Part shown: piece by piece, positions 23,221-35,290 of the stretch
Numbering within the stretch: the stretch's first letter is position 1
Layout of the letters: each line of letters begins with the position of its first letter
Source: Icerya purchasi
Lineage: Eukaryota > Arthropoda > Insecta > Hemiptera > Monophlebidae
DNA length: 64,000 bases
Assembly: GCA_039619475.1 (NCBI GenBank)
Contig: CM077116.1
Span: forward strand, 277,837,258 to 277,901,257
Reading direction: 5' to 3'
Notes under the pieces: model-generated
What the model was told of the DNA's origin: nothing
The model's database searches: none
The model's input: the letters and a program-made list of their open reading frames with translations, nothing else
Translations under genes and position numbers: made by a program

Positions 23221-23262
23221 AACAGGTAATAAACTTATTTACCGTTACCATTACCTGTTTTA
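23221..23262. repeat. Short inverted repeat
   Basis: AAAACAGGTAAT faces ATTACCTGTTTT, perfect 12-bp arms with a loop of about 17 bp. It is unlikely to be a terminator in this eukaryotic setting. Function unknown. Confidence 0.5.
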
Positions 23263-23629
23263 AGCATTAAGTTGATTATGGGAAGCATATAGCGATTATT
23301 TGCAAGCCCATGATTTTAATGAAACTTTACAATAAACTGTACTAAATATTTTTATGGGTAACGAACAAAGGCGCGGTAAGAGCATAAACCAGGTTATCAT
23401 TTATACAAATAAAAAGTTAATAAAAAGATTAAATATAATTGTTTATTTTGTATGGTTTTGTGTTTATAATTTACGTATATTAAATCGAAATAAACGCGAT
23501 AAAATTGTTTGTACGCGGCCAGATATTTCAAAAATTATACCGTATAAAAGGTTTGTAGAAGTCGAAAACCATGAACGTGTACAACTTACTGCAAATGAAA
23601 TACTTCACATTTAAGCGGAATGGAACGTT

Positions 23630-24320
23630 TAATCTGAACAGCTCTGAATGCGAAGGCAACAAATGCAGAAAGTGAATGCCCGAACAGACTAGTTATCTAG
23701 ATTTTTAAAACGCCATCCCGACCTAACGATTAGAGAACCGCAGAATACATCAGCTTGTTGGAGTAGCCGGTTTTAAAATAATTTTTCCAAATTACTAGAC
23801 AAGTTTATGACGAATATACATTAACGCGCGCTCGTGTGTATAACAGCGATAAAACTGGGGTATCAATTGTTCCCCAAAACAAAATGTGAAATGATACCTA
23901 AAGTCGGCTGAAAATAAGTGAGAACATTAACGTGTCTGCTAAATGAGGAGCGACGATTACTGCTGAAATTTGTTTCGGTGCAAGTTAATATTACATGCCT
24001 CCGGAGTTTGTGTTTCCTCGAAAACAGATGAAAAGTGAATTAATAAGAAATGGTTCGCCATGCGCGCTTGATCTGGATGGATTGTTGTTCAATTATTTCT
24101 ATACCATGATTTAGAAAATTTGTAAGTTTCTGCAGAATGTACATAGATCAATCTACTTTATTGTTATTAGACGTTGTACTCGCACAAGAAGTCTGTAATA
24201 CAAAAAGTGTAGAATTCATTGACGAAACACGAGTTAATCCGCGACATCGTCTTGAACCACTTAATGTCGCATTTATGAAATCTTTAAGACAATATCATCA
24301 TGGCTTCGCTCAAATCTAGG
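23630..24320 (+). pseudogene. pogo/Tigger-type (DDE) transposase remnant
   Basis: Plus-strand frames keep the ordered blocks of the pogo/Tigger/Jerky transposase domain: KRHPDLTIREPQNTSA (from about 23706; usual form RHPxLSxRxPExTS), YNSDKTGVSIVPQNK (from 23839; YNxDETGxSxVPxK, first catalytic Asp kept), PEFVFPRKQMK (about 24001), ELIRNGSPC..DLDG (about 24037) and LLLLDVVLA (second catalytic Asp, about 24170). RLEPLNVAFMKSLRQYHHGF (24251-24310) matches the HxLQPLDVxFxxPLK block, but the third catalytic Asp is replaced by Asn (24263-24265). Stops and frameshifts separate the blocks. N-terminal DNA-binding domains and terminal repeats were not found. The last ORF (24137-24319) is open but far too short for activity. 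Confidence 0.8.
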
Positions 24321-25890
24321 AAGTGGCACTAAAAATTATTTTCAAAAAAATTTAGTGAAAAAATATAAGAAACATATTAAAAATTTGTTCTGGTATCAAG
24401 AAACATTGCTTAAGATGTTTTTCGTTACTTCCGGGAAAGCGTTATTTTCCCTCGGAATCAAATTTTGTCAACTTCAAAAAACGATTTCCTACATTTAACG
24501 AGCATTCTCAATAAGCGGATCCGAACGAGTATAGTGACCACATATTAACCTTTAAGGTTTTTTCGGAAAAAGAACGCTACGCATTAAGAATTTTATTTTA
24601 CGCAACGGATGATCGTTAAATTGAAATATTACACACGCATACGAGACGAGTCACATTAGTTATAGAATTTATAAAAATAATAAAAAACGCCTTTCTAGTT
24701 AATTTTTTTTATAAAATTAAAAATTAAACCTTTACGTAAGTGTCGGCTCGGGACAAGCGGTTTATTTGCGAACGGTTGTGCGCAAAATGCGAGGGAGTTT
24801 TAATAAAAAAATTAACTGCTCCGGTGCGTATTCGATTCAGGCGGCGCAACTTTTGATAAACTAATTAAAACTAGCGTAATTATAATGCGAGAATTAACAG
24901 AGGTAAACCGTTAATTTTAGCGTTTAGAGTTTTGCTTTAAAATGTAAATTTCGAAAGATAAGACCTGTTCGCTGATGAGTCGTAGTTTAATGTTTTCAGG
25001 AACGACGAAAATCGGAAATACGCGGAGAAAATCGAATTCTCGGAATTGGAATAGAAAAATTATTAATTATAACGGTAACAAATATGATGATAAAAATGTT
25101 ACGGTGCGGAATTATATTTCAGCGGGGTGAACAGGTTTACTGATAACGTAACACATCAGATATGTACATAGAGAGAAAAATCTTCCGCAAAGTGCCGAAA
25201 GATTAGGCAACAGCGTTTTAAATTTTACCGAGGTACCCATCTTAAACGTAATAAAACCCCTACGAAAAGAACAGGACAAGATTTTACCCGCGAACAGGTG
25301 CCTTTACGAATTAGTTTTTTCTATACCGCGACGTTTAACTGCCTTATTCAGGTGCAAAGGATTAATTTACTTACTTTTGACGTGACTTTTATATAACATG
25401 CGTTTTTCTTTATGCCCGCGAATATTAATATGGCATTTTAATTTTTGAGTTTTTTTACTTTTTATCATTCTGTTGTTTTTTTTTTTCTAATTGTATATTT
25501 AGGAAGGTTTTATAAATTACAAAAGATTTTAATAAATAAAACTTTTTTTTTTTTTTTATCTTTTATATTTTATCGTTTATATTTGCGCCAATTCGTTAAC
25601 ATTATAATGTAACTCATTATATAATACATATTCAAATGAATTCATTTAGAGAGTGGACTTTAACTCTTCATGAAACAGTCATTTGGCTAAAAAATGATAG
25701 TTTGTTATATTTAAAAATAGCACATTCTGCAGCCGCCGCTGATTCTAGTATTAGAATGCCCAACAAATGTAAAGTTCAAAAAAATATTTGAAAATTTGAA
25801 TAAAGAACACGAGAATATGTCAAAAAAGAAAAAATATTTTCTAAATTCAAAAAATTCATATCCACGGTATACTACTGTAAACTATATAGC
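24321..25890. other. No gene seen
   Basis: AT-rich, with T runs near 25479-25488 and 25542-25557. No recognised feature. Confidence 0.45.
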
Positions 25891-26615
25891 AGAAAGTTCC
25901 GGACTAAGAGGATATCATTATGCGAGCGGGGATCAACGCTCCGGCTTAAACGAAACCGATTTTCATTCCCTATCACCTTGTAAAAGAATGAAACCGGTAT
26001 CACCTTGTTTGGTTCGTTTACAGTGTCTGTTTGAAATGGAGCGTCTCGTGTGGATAGGCCATCCAAAACATTGAGAGGCGCAGTGCAGTTTTTGTGGCCA
26101 AAAAGTGATAATCCCACTGAAATTCATCGACAAATATGTGAAGTGTACGGTAATAAAGAAATTTCCAGATCCACATGATGTCCAAATGGTGCTGTATGTT
26201 CGAGGAAGGACCAGATTATGTGGAAGATGAAACGCGCAGCGGTCGGCCGTCAACTTCTGCGCACACAGATTTACATAAGCGTCAAGCGCGTCGAAGCTCT
26301 CATTCTTTCGGATGATCGCCCATTTGTGTTCGATCATTTAAAAGCAGTACGGGGAGGAGAGCGTTCGCGAACGACAAAGAAATGAAGAATTTCGTTATGA
26401 ATTGGTTAGCCAAAGTTAGGGACGGATGTTTTTCAAACGAGGCATCGAAAAATTGGTACCATGTTATGACAAGTGCTTGAATATTTTAGGTGAATACGTC
26501 AGAAAGGATTGTAGATTTCAAAAATATATTTACATACTTTTTACGATTTTTTTTTTTTTTTTTTTTTTCTATCGCGAATAGTTAAAAATTACTTATTGAG
26601 CGTCCCTCGTACATC
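25891..26615 (+). mobile_element. Internally deleted mariner element
   Basis: From 26066 the plus strand reads a mariner N-terminal helix-turn-helix: RGAVQFLWPKSDNPTEIHRQ followed by ICEVYGNKEISRST, then after a frame change VEDETRSGRPSTSAHTDLHK and VEALILSDDRPFV. The catalytic DD34D core is missing. The sequence then resumes with MKNFVMNWLAKVRDG and FFKRGIEKLVPCYDKCLNIL plus GEYVRKD (26380-26510), the typical mariner C-terminus. The 3' end carries TTATTGAGCGTCCCTCGTA (about 26595-26613), resembling a mariner terminal repeat; no matching left terminal repeat was found, so the 5' boundary (here the start of a likely 5' UTR) is uncertain. It is a non-autonomous deletion derivative with additional frameshifts. 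Confidence 0.75.
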
Positions 26616-28034
26616 GCCTCATCCATAATTAACAGCGATAGATGCCTTAATTGCGATGCAGAAGGCTCATATTGGAATACCTAGTATGTTAGTGCCACAA
26701 AATTGAAAAAGAAAAAAGAAATTTTCTGAATAAACTACTGCTCGGAAGTTATTAATATCCGCAGTACAATTCATGAACTTGGACCGAAATCGCTTTGTAA
26801 AAAAAACGAAAAGAAACTTTTATAAAAATCGGAAGATGAAATAAATCTAGCTAAAGGACAATAACCGGGTCGTCATATAGAAAGGGGGAAAAAAGCGAGA
26901 AGATGTAATAAAGTTTTTCTAATTTAAAACTTGCAGCGCGATGCTTGAAACGTAGACCAGCTGGATTATAATATTTTTTGAGGCGTTCTTAGCGCACGGT
27001 CGCCCGCTATTCGGATTTTGTGTCGTTAAAATTTGATACCGTTACCGTAGAAAGAAGAAATCGTCTTTGAATAATTGCGAACGTAGCCGTCGCATTAAAA
27101 TCATATTCCACTTGACCCTTTACTTTCTTTCGTTCTTTAACAATTTTTTCATTTCTTCCGCTCGGTATTTGTTAAAAGGAAAGAAAAATCATGCTTTTTA
27201 TTCTAAATATTATGCATTTTAAACGCAAAACAAAGTGGAATGTTTCGAAAAAAACAAAAAAACAACTATTTCATCTTTGTGTGGGGAGCTGCCAAGCAAC
27301 GCAGAGCTACAAGAGGTGAACTGCGACTAGAAAAGAAGTTTGATAATCACTGATCCAAAAGATGGGTACTCTAGAAAATCATTTCCCAGACACTTTTATT
27401 CGTGCATCTTCGAACATCTTGATAACATAGAAAATAATACTTTTGAATTTAGACGGCAAATATGAAAGAGAAATTTAGTAAAAATGGTAAAGTCGCAGGT
27501 TCGTTAAAAATTTTTTTTTCGTGATTTGGTTTTATATTTTTTAACAAGATTTAAGTTGGCAGTGGAATCAAATTCTGCAAAGCCTTGTTTGCACGTCCGA
27601 GCAGGTTCATTGGCAACGTAAGCCGCAAGGCAACCAATTTTTTTAAAGAACCAATACGTAAGTCGCAAAATTGGTGCACGCAAAGAAATTAATTAATAAA
27701 CCCCTGATGTTTCTTTATATATCTAATCTTCTCATAGCATCTATAAAATCCATCGCCTGCACGCCCTACACTCATTATTACATACATAGTCGCGCGACCT
27801 TGCCGTGATGTCAGCAATGTTGTAGTGATACTTTTAAAAGTTTTCTTTTTAAGTAATCTACTTATATCATTTTAGTTTTTTCTAATTTGACAGTTGGGCC
27901 GCGAACTCCTCTTAGGGGGACTGCCAGGCACCCTCAAGTGGGGGAATCGCTGCTCTAGAAAATTATGTTCAAAAACGCGCCCGGAAAGACCGAAGAGACC
28001 GTCTTTTACCAGATATGTTTTAGCAGAAAGTATT
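26616..28034. other. No gene seen; two hAT-end-like words
   Basis: TTTGATAATCACTGATCC (about 27339-27356) and GGGGGAATCGCTGCTCTAG (about 27940-27958) resemble right-hand ends of hAT transposons (GAATCACTG type), both in the same orientation, without visible partners. Otherwise nothing recognised. Confidence 0.3.
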
Positions 28035-28800
28035 TGTCAACTGTAGCGAGACCACGTTTGATACCGCTTGTCTACGCGCCATGTTCATTAGTTCTTCCCT
28101 TACTCTTTGTTATGATACGCCTACTTTTCCTTGCAGTATTAGTCGGAGTAGTTCATGTTTGTCTCCTCTCATGATGCGGCCCGGATAATTAATCTTTCGC
28201 TTTTTAACGATGCTTAGTGGTTCCTGGAGGTTTTTTCAAGCGTCGTAGCAGCACGTCTTCATTACATTTTGAGTCCAGCTGATCTTCTAAAGCCGTCGAT
28301 AAATCCACCTTTCAAGTGTTTCAGTCTTCTTCGCGATGGTCATTCTCATGTTTTCGGTTGTTATTTTCTGAATAGGGGAAGACGGGCCTTCATCTAAAAT
28401 TGTTCATACCCAGGCCGTTCAACTTGTTGTACGTAGTGTGTGTCTATATTTAACCGTTTCATTTCCACGGCCGTATTTTTTTAATTTGCCGGCTTCATCT
28501 AAGCTTTAAATATTCCATGTGCCAATTTAAATTTTTTTTCTTTTTTCTGCAAGTTCTTCGTTTTTATTGTTAATTTATGACCCTTAGACCCGTCAGTAGT
28601 TGGCTAGTAACATACTTCACATTATCGAACCTGGGAATTAACCGGATCACATGACAAAACATTACCATATTTATCTAACACCATTGATTTTCATGAGAAA
28701 TTGCTACTGTGGTTTCTCTTTGCCTTCCGCGGGATTTCCTATCAGAATTAACATTCCTCTAGCCGAAAGGACCTGGTTTTAAAGCGTCGGGGATACTAGT
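28035..28800 (-). pseudogene. Internally deleted RTE-like LINE copy
   Basis: Two ends of an RTE-like element lie side by side on the minus strand. The high-coordinate part (about 28800 down to 28400) aligns by eye with codons 1-110 of the intact element at 15.4-18.7 kb: shared words include ATTCCATGTGCCAA (28512-28525), ACCGGATCACATGRCAAA (about 28642) and GATTTTCATGAGAAA (about 28685). The low-coordinate part (about 28380 to 28035) aligns with the C-terminal tail block of such polyproteins, e.g. CTCATGATGCGGCCCGGATA against the GHVMRG coding block of the 2593-3460 fragment. The endonuclease core and reverse transcriptase between them are missing. The frame is destroyed. Confidence 0.65.
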
Positions 28801-30734
28801 CGCGCTTACTCGCTCTGGATTAACATCCGATTAAGGCTATTTGCCACGAACGAGTTGCTGATAGCCTGCTGATGTAATTTATTGGTAGATAGGCTTTCGG
28901 AAAATGAACCTCTGTCCGTTCTACCGTCACAGTGGTGTGTTGTGCGTTCTGCTTTAGCTTTCCTAATCAGCGTTAAGCCCGCCGAAATAAGAAACCGACT
29001 ACCTTGCACAACGTGGACGTGCAGCACTCACGTGGTTGTTATTTCGTTGTTCCGTCGCTGGCACTAGTACCATATGACGGTCTCGAGTGACTATTTACTA
29101 GAGAAGTGGTTATTCTATGCCCCGCAATGCCATTTCAAATAAGAAGAACATGAATCGTTCGCAAGCGACAGATTTCTTTGTGAAACGAGATATCGAGAAG
29201 TTTCCACGCTTTTCAAGTCGTTTTACATATTTTTTCGCCACCTCGATTAATTATTACTTTCGTGTAATGTGTACTTACACTAATTCGAATGTATCAGTTC
29301 TGACGAATATGAACTGTTTAGCAGCGGATGTGCAGCATTTTACTCTGGAACTTTTGTATAACGTTAATATTACTTTGCTCAAGCCAGCAGCCTGTTTATG
29401 CGAATACTGATTTTATATGTCGGGTTAAATGCTTTACAAAATAAATAGAACGTAATAGTAACAATAAATTTATGATAATACCGCGGGAAAAATTTTCGGA
29501 GATGTCGGAAGAGTAACTGCTAATATAGTGTCGGTCAAACAATTTTCAAGTAATAGCGGGAAGTCGTGCGGTAGAAAAAATATATTTGAACTTATTAGAA
29601 AATACGTGGCAAACAGTATCATTCTTCAATAATTGTGATTCGGCATATTACCGGTAAACGATTTTTTAACTTAATTATATACATTAGCGCTGTTTCGATT
29701 ATACTTTCAAATTCATATCTTTATTATCACGTAATGCGAAAACAGCAGAAGCCGGTTTAATTTTTAAAAATCCGTAAATGTGTAGTTCATTTTTTTCGAA
29801 ACGTGTAGTTGCAATGTGTATAATTTTTTATCCGTAAAGACGTCTAATAGTGGAAGTTTACCCGGTAGTAACACGGACAAATGTTGTGACTTTATCATGA
29901 TATCGAAACATTTTTCCGCTCATTACTTCGTCTAGTTAGATTGAAATTTAAATGATATCCTCTATCAATTGAACATTCTTATCGATACCGGAAATGTTCA
30001 ACGGTTTTTGTCGATTCGATAGTTTTTCTCGCGAATTTGCGGGGAAGTCGCGAAAATGAAAACTAGTTAGATCGGCTCTATTGTTTAGGAATTTTATCGT
30101 TGAGATGTCTGTATTGTTAAGGTTCGTGTGATCGATATTATTAATTTAAAATAATTCCTTCTCTGTTTTTCTTCATAATACCGAGTTAAACATTATGGTA
30201 GTCTTGATGAATTTTTAATTTTTTGTCGTCTACGCACGAATTGACGACGATAAATTCTGAACTCCTTCATTAATTTCCATGCAAATTCGATTCTCGTTGT
30301 CCTACCATTTAATAATAGTCTGCACACTCAAAATAGAACGGAGATGTTAAACCGGTGGCCAAATAAGCGCAGTAATTACAACGTATAAATACTTTTCCGT
30401 TTATATATTTATTTAATAGAGTCGATATTCGCAGAAAGAACTTTGTTTTACCGATTTTTCTACGTGCTATTTAAGAATTAAACATCTTTTTAATTTTTAC
30501 AAGAAAAAGTACGAGTAAAACATTACGCTCGTCCTGCTTTAATAGAGCTGCCCCCCCCCCCCGACATCCTCCCATTTCTGTATTTAATATGTTACATCTA
30601 TTCAAAATATCTATATATCTGTTGTTGTTTTTTTCTGGTTTTCACGCAATCTGTCCTGTCGGTCGGTAAGTAGCAGTGAGAAATAATAACAAAAAAAAAG
30701 AAGAAAGAAACACTGACTTTGATTTTCCGTAATT
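28801..30734. other. No gene seen
   Basis: Contains a run of 12 C (30551-30562) and a 97-codon plus-strand frame (29117-29410) that I do not recognise and that lacks splice-like borders I could trust. Otherwise unremarkable. Confidence 0.45.
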
Positions 30735-31370
30735 TGAATCATTTTTCTGGAAATGTTAGATGATCTTGGATTTGTTTGGTCGCTATATGTAAATCATGAT
30801 GAGTTGATAATGTAGCCGTATCGTCAGAAAAAAACGGCTGCAGCGATATTATTATTAACTGGAAAGTTCGATGCGTATACCAGTGCGAGATATTTCGGAG
30901 CCTATATAGCATGTATGCGAGAATAGACACCATTTACGTTTACTTGGAAATATCAATTAGGTAGGATTTGGCGGCTTACCTGCGTAGTAAACCAAAATAT
31001 ACTCTGTCGAATGTTTTTTCTGTGCGAAGAATTTAGAAGAACATTTCTTTTCTGGAAGCAACGATCTATGTTAGTTATTATCTGATGTATCTATAGAGTT
31101 CCATGGTGATTCTTAAAAGCAAGCTGCCAGTCCGGTGTTTGTTCATTTTCATGTAGAATTTTCTTTATTCTTTTCAATAAAAGTTTTGCAAAGAGTTTTG
31201 AAATAACTTAATAAAAGGCATGTTTGTAGGGAACTGTACTGGTTTACCTGGTTTCAGCATCATTACAATAGTAATGAACTTCCATCGAAGTGGATAGTAG
31301 CTGGTACGCAAGATTGCGTTAAATGTTTGTATTATTAAGGTTTTTTTTTTTTTTCCAGAAGATTTCTTAA
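30735..31370 (-). pseudogene. Jockey-like LINE reverse transcriptase fragment
   Basis: Reading down the minus strand from about 31200: SKLFAKLLLKRIKKIL followed by a Q..F..HHGT stretch, the LPxLSKxxEKLxxKR..HQFGFRxxHST region of Jockey RTs. Then, with frame changes, EKK..S..F (the FLDVxxAFD region, badly decayed), and finally YFQVNVNGVYS and FFSDDTATLSTHHDL (about 30840-30800), where FADDTAIL is the norm. The DD pair is kept. The upstream end near 31370 has an A/T-rich break. About 210 residues' worth of RT palm survive, in at least three frames. Related in type, but not obviously a recent copy, to the better Jockey-like element at 45.9-49.3 kb. Confidence 0.7.
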
Positions 31371-31749
31371 TATTTTTCCAGTTAGTAAATCACATGCCTT
31401 TTTCTATTTGTAAAAAAACAATTTATTAGGAAAGACAGCTGAAACGATACCCGCAAATAACTGTTTACCTGTGCTTCGTCGCTGTTTATTGAACTGTTCT
31501 TATGCTCCTGAAATATTACATTCCTGCTGCCAACATATTGTGTATTATCCGTTCTTACTAGCGGGTATCATTTTTGACATGAATATGTCTTATGGCTGGG
31601 GGTCATTCCAAAAATTTGTCCGTTCATAAAATGTTACATTCTACGAAATTTTATCATAAATTGTTCCAATGGAAACGCACAAAAAGTATTATTTATACAT
31701 ATATGTAAGATCCACTGTACACGCTATCTTTCGTATCGGGAATTCGCAA

Positions 31750-32450
31750 AATATGAAGGGCCTCTAAGTGGAAGCACTGAACGAGTTTCGCATAGCGTTC
31801 GCAAATGTTCGTATCGTTTTCGTTGACAAATGCAGTATCTCCTCGGACAGAAATTTTCGACTTGAACACATTATGCACGATCATGGGCGTCCGTTCACGG
31901 CTATAGACATGGTGTTTACCGGCTACCTCCGTTATCTACTGCCCGTTTGCCAGACACTGATTTACAAGCGTTTAAGTAAAAAGTTCTGCTGCGAAATTAT
32001 CTGGCAGCCGTTATATTACTACTCGCTCGTGCAACTGATACGACAAGCTAATGTCGCCATCTCATCTGTACTAATCAAGAGATTGGTGATGGTCAGCCCT
32101 TATACTTCCAGAGGAGAAAGCGATGATCGAGGCCCGTTTCATGGATCGCGAATTCGTCGACCGCAAGTTTCCTCAGGCTATACGCTTCTTCTTCCGCCCT
32201 ACAAACGTCGATCAGTTTAACGTAGATTTCGTACAAGGCTCTGAAATGGTCAAAGTTCTTGGTGGCGATCTTAACTTAGATTTACGAGGGTCACTCGGTA
32301 CCACATTCATGAAATTTATCGGACTCGAACTGAAGAATGAACCAATAATTTCCACGGCACGCAATTTCACGTGCATTGACGCAGTCTTTTCATGACACGT
32401 CGACGACACACTTGAAACGCGTCATTATATCTCCTAGTTTATAACGCATT
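31750..32450 (+). pseudogene. Helentron-like remnant: PIF1-type helicase joined to an endonuclease piece
   Basis: A plus-strand frame (31768-32095) reads VRIVFVDKCSISSDRNFRLE (helicase motif II, normally VxIIDExSMxS), then PFTAIDMVFTGYLRYLLPV (motif III, normally PFGGxxxxxxGDxxQLPPV) and WQPLYYYSLVQLIRQANVAF-like text, as in PIF1/Helitron helicases. After a +1 shift, PEEKAMIEARFMDREFVDRK and AIRFFFRPTNVDQFN follow (to about 32235). The frame then continues without a break into GGDLNLDLRGSLGTTFMKFI and ARNFTCIDAVFS*HVDD, which matches the C-terminal part of an apurinic-type endonuclease (GDFNxDL..TRNxTCIDAVFSR). Helicase followed by such an endonuclease is the domain order of Helentrons (Helitron2). 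Walker-A, Rep and the later helicase motifs are missing; the catalytic acid in motif II is changed (DK for DE). Confidence 0.65.
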
Positions 32451-33744
32451 TTCATTTCCTTTTGATAACAACGCATACCTCCAATGTCAATGTTGTAAAT
32501 GCTGTAAACAGGTTAAACTATTGTCAATGATACAAATAATGTAAACGATGTTAATAATGTTGTAAATACCGTATCCGTTTCTAAAGGATCACTTGCTGTA
32601 CAGTAAAAATCACAATCACGTCGGCTTTCATACTCGTTGCTGCCCATAATATGTAAAGCCAGCCCGCCAAAAGTTCAACAAAACAACATAGATAATATTC
32701 GAATGTCGAGTGAAAGAATAAAGGAAAGCTGGGGCTGCCTATAAGATATATTTATGTAAACATTCGTTAATTTTTTTTTTTATATATACTTTTCGGAATT
32801 TTCTACAAGTCGTTGTTTCAAAAAGTGTTTTAAAGTTTTCAATATAAATTTGAAGCTTTTCATTTTTAATTTCTCAGATTATTATTATACTTTTTAACAG
32901 TTTTTTAGTTGTTTTATTTTTGTGTTACCGATGACGTTTCCGGTTTTTGTTGCCACATTTGTTTTAATTTTCGTGAATAATCTTTAGTATTTTTGAGTGG
33001 TTTATTATCTGAAAATGTTTATTTCTTTTTACTGTTGCTACGTGTGCGGACTGTTAAAAATCTTTTTCGTAAAATCTGCTGATATTTTAGATGAATGATA
33101 TAAAATGTACCGTCCAAGGAAGACTCGACGAGCGTATAATATTGTTGTTTATTCCGTCGGCATAAAAGAATCTAATGGATTCCTGGAAGCTTTCTGCTAT
33201 CGATCCTCCAATACGATATGGTACTCCAACCGACAGAATAGAATATCATTTATCCGTTAAACATACATGTAGTTACTTCCCTCTGGGTGTTATTAACCGT
33301 GATCGAAATGATGTATTTGAGTTACGCATACAAATTTGTTTCTAGCAATTATAAAACAGTCGTTGAAATCAATCTGTTTTATATTATATTTTGTTGGTCG
33401 GGAGACTAATGTGATATTTTAAGAGCGGACCAAATGATGATTTAACCCCCCCCCCCTCAATGTTGCTTGCAATCTGGAAAATTTATCTATCTCATAATGT
33501 TGCACCGATGCATTTTTAATGATGACCGTTCCTCCGTACACTGTATTATGTGTTGCGTGCGATAAAAATTGAATATTGAGGTACATATATTAATATAACT
33601 TTGATTAGTAAAATTGTTTCCGGATTTTATTGTTCACCAGAAATAATTTAACTGCGTATTTATTACAAAACTGTTTTGCTGAATTAGTTGGTTAATCAAA
33701 ATTCAGTTAAAAATTCGCTAAAATATCTGCTAACATCATTATTA

Positions 33745-33807
<63 letters not shown>

Positions 33808-34180
33808 CTATTACTGTTATACTTGTATTCGTGAGTTGAATATTTTTTATTATGCCCGCGTAAAATTGCAGCGTAGGTGCTACTAAAAATCCGGTTAATT
33901 CATACAGATTGAGGTTAATTAAATATGTTTGTAACATACTTTTATATTAAATGATAGAAATTTTTCCTTGCTTATTTGTTGCGGCGTGTCGTAGGTTTTT
34001 AGTTTGTTTTTAATAATTCTTTATATAATACAGTCCTTTAGTCCGTCATGCAATGATTTATTACAAAAATATAAAATAAATAAATTCCTTAATAAACAAA
34101 AAAGTAAGTATAAAAAAAGCATGTGAAAACGGCCCAGTGCATTTACTGCAACCGAGTGAGATTGCCCCGTCTTGTGTAAT
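32451..34180. other. No gene seen; simple repeats
   Basis: Holds a run of 11 C (33446-33456) and the ATT microsatellite listed separately. No recognised coding or RNA feature. Confidence 0.45.
33736..33805. repeat. ATT trinucleotide microsatellite
   Basis: About 23 copies of ATT with one interruption (ATC) near the left edge. It makes a spurious poly-isoleucine frame on the minus strand. Confidence 0.95.
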
Positions 34181-34554
34181 CTGTCAAGCGAAAGAAGTCC
34201 TTTCGAATATCGTTGTCGAGTATGAGTGTTGCTCAAAGTAGTGATGTACTACCAACAGGGCGCCTATTGACACTTGACGCATATTTCAATATTGCGGAAA
34301 AGAATCATATTACCACCCTCTCCTGTTATTCCTCTCCTTCTCGGTAGCGGTAACCTCATTTTTGTTTCATCGTTGTACGTTCATCCGTTCTTTCTTTCCG
34401 ACCTGTTCTGATCCAGACGGACCACCACCTGGTGTTAACAGAATGACTGTTACATCTGATACGCGATGGGCTGAAAGCTCAATCTAAGGTCCCCTGATTT
34501 CGTGACGTCAGCGCGTTTTGGTTGTTTTACGAACGGACTTCTTTCGCTTGACAG
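34181..34554. mobile_element. Perfect 20-bp inverted repeat enclosing 334 bp
   Basis: CTGTCAAGCGAAAGAAGTCC (34181-34200) has its exact reverse complement at 34535-34554. The enclosed 334 bp are less AT-rich than the flanks and contain no motif I recognise. Perfect conservation of 20 bp over this distance suggests a small non-autonomous DNA transposon or a recent inverted duplication. Target-site duplications were not evident. Confidence 0.55.
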
Positions 34555-35049
34555 ACTCTATACATTATTATCCCTTTTATACGGGGACTCTGATTTTCAT
34601 ATTAAGTAAACAGATATTTTTATTATTATTATCGGGGGTTCTAGATCTAAATGGTGCGTTAGTAATAGGGATTATTTTGTTACCTGTTACCTGTGTTAAC
34701 CACGTTTCTAACTGCATAACTTGCTGTATATGTATAAGATCTCTGTTATTTCGACGATATCGTGCTATAATATTAGCTGTTTCGTAGGCTCGGTAAATAT
34801 ATTTTTTTCTTTTTTAATGTCGAAGAGTTGAAGGAAGTTTTTTTTTTTTTTACAATTAATTACTTCATATTTTATTAGCGGCAGTTTATACAAGTTTATC
34901 GATTCACCGGATTTATTAATTGTTTCTAAAACACATAAGCGCATCTAATCGATATCAGGATGATTTGACAAAAATCTTTTACCTTTTTTCTCGTTATTAA
35001 ATGCCACTTCGGGCACTAAATCGAGAGTTGTTCTCTGTTTCTCGCGGTA
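34555..35049. other. No gene seen
   Basis: Contains a T run near 34839-34850. No recognised feature. Confidence 0.4.
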
Positions 35050-35057
35050 TATTATTT

Positions 35058-35290
35058 CATGTGCGTCGCCAGCCATTGAGCCGGTGGAGGGGGCAAGATG
35101 ATAGAAAGAAGATAAGAGTTATGGGAAAAATAAAATTTATAATTTGTAAAATATTTTATTAAACACTGGCAAATTTTTCTACTACTTTATTATAATAGTC
35201 TTCCGAATATGATTACGCTTCTATGAATATTCATCATGGCCAGTAGGGAGAGGCAACTGCCCCCCCCCCCCACCACTGGCGACGCTCATG
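35058..35290. mobile_element. hAT-type MITE with perfect 8-bp target duplication
   Basis: The left end CATGTGCGTCGCCAG (35058-35072) faces CTGGCGACGCTCATG (35276-35290), 14 of 15 bp complementary. Inside, the left GGAGGGGGCA faces the right TGCCC run (12 C at 35260-35271). TATTATTT lies immediately outside both ends (35050-35057 and 35291-35298), a perfect 8-bp duplication as made by hAT transposases. Length 233 bp, no coding capacity. An apparent 91-codon frame starting inside its right end is not a gene. Confidence 0.8.

Noticed and set aside
23354..23614. 86-codon frame upstream of the pogo/Tigger relic as its N-terminal domain
   Set aside because: No CENP-B or helix-turn-helix pattern could be read in it.
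29117..29410. 97-codon plus-strand frame
   Set aside because: Composition is plausible for protein but no domain, no convincing splice borders and no neighbours; left unannotated.
33707..33937. Poly-isoleucine frame
   Set aside because: Translation of the ATT microsatellite.
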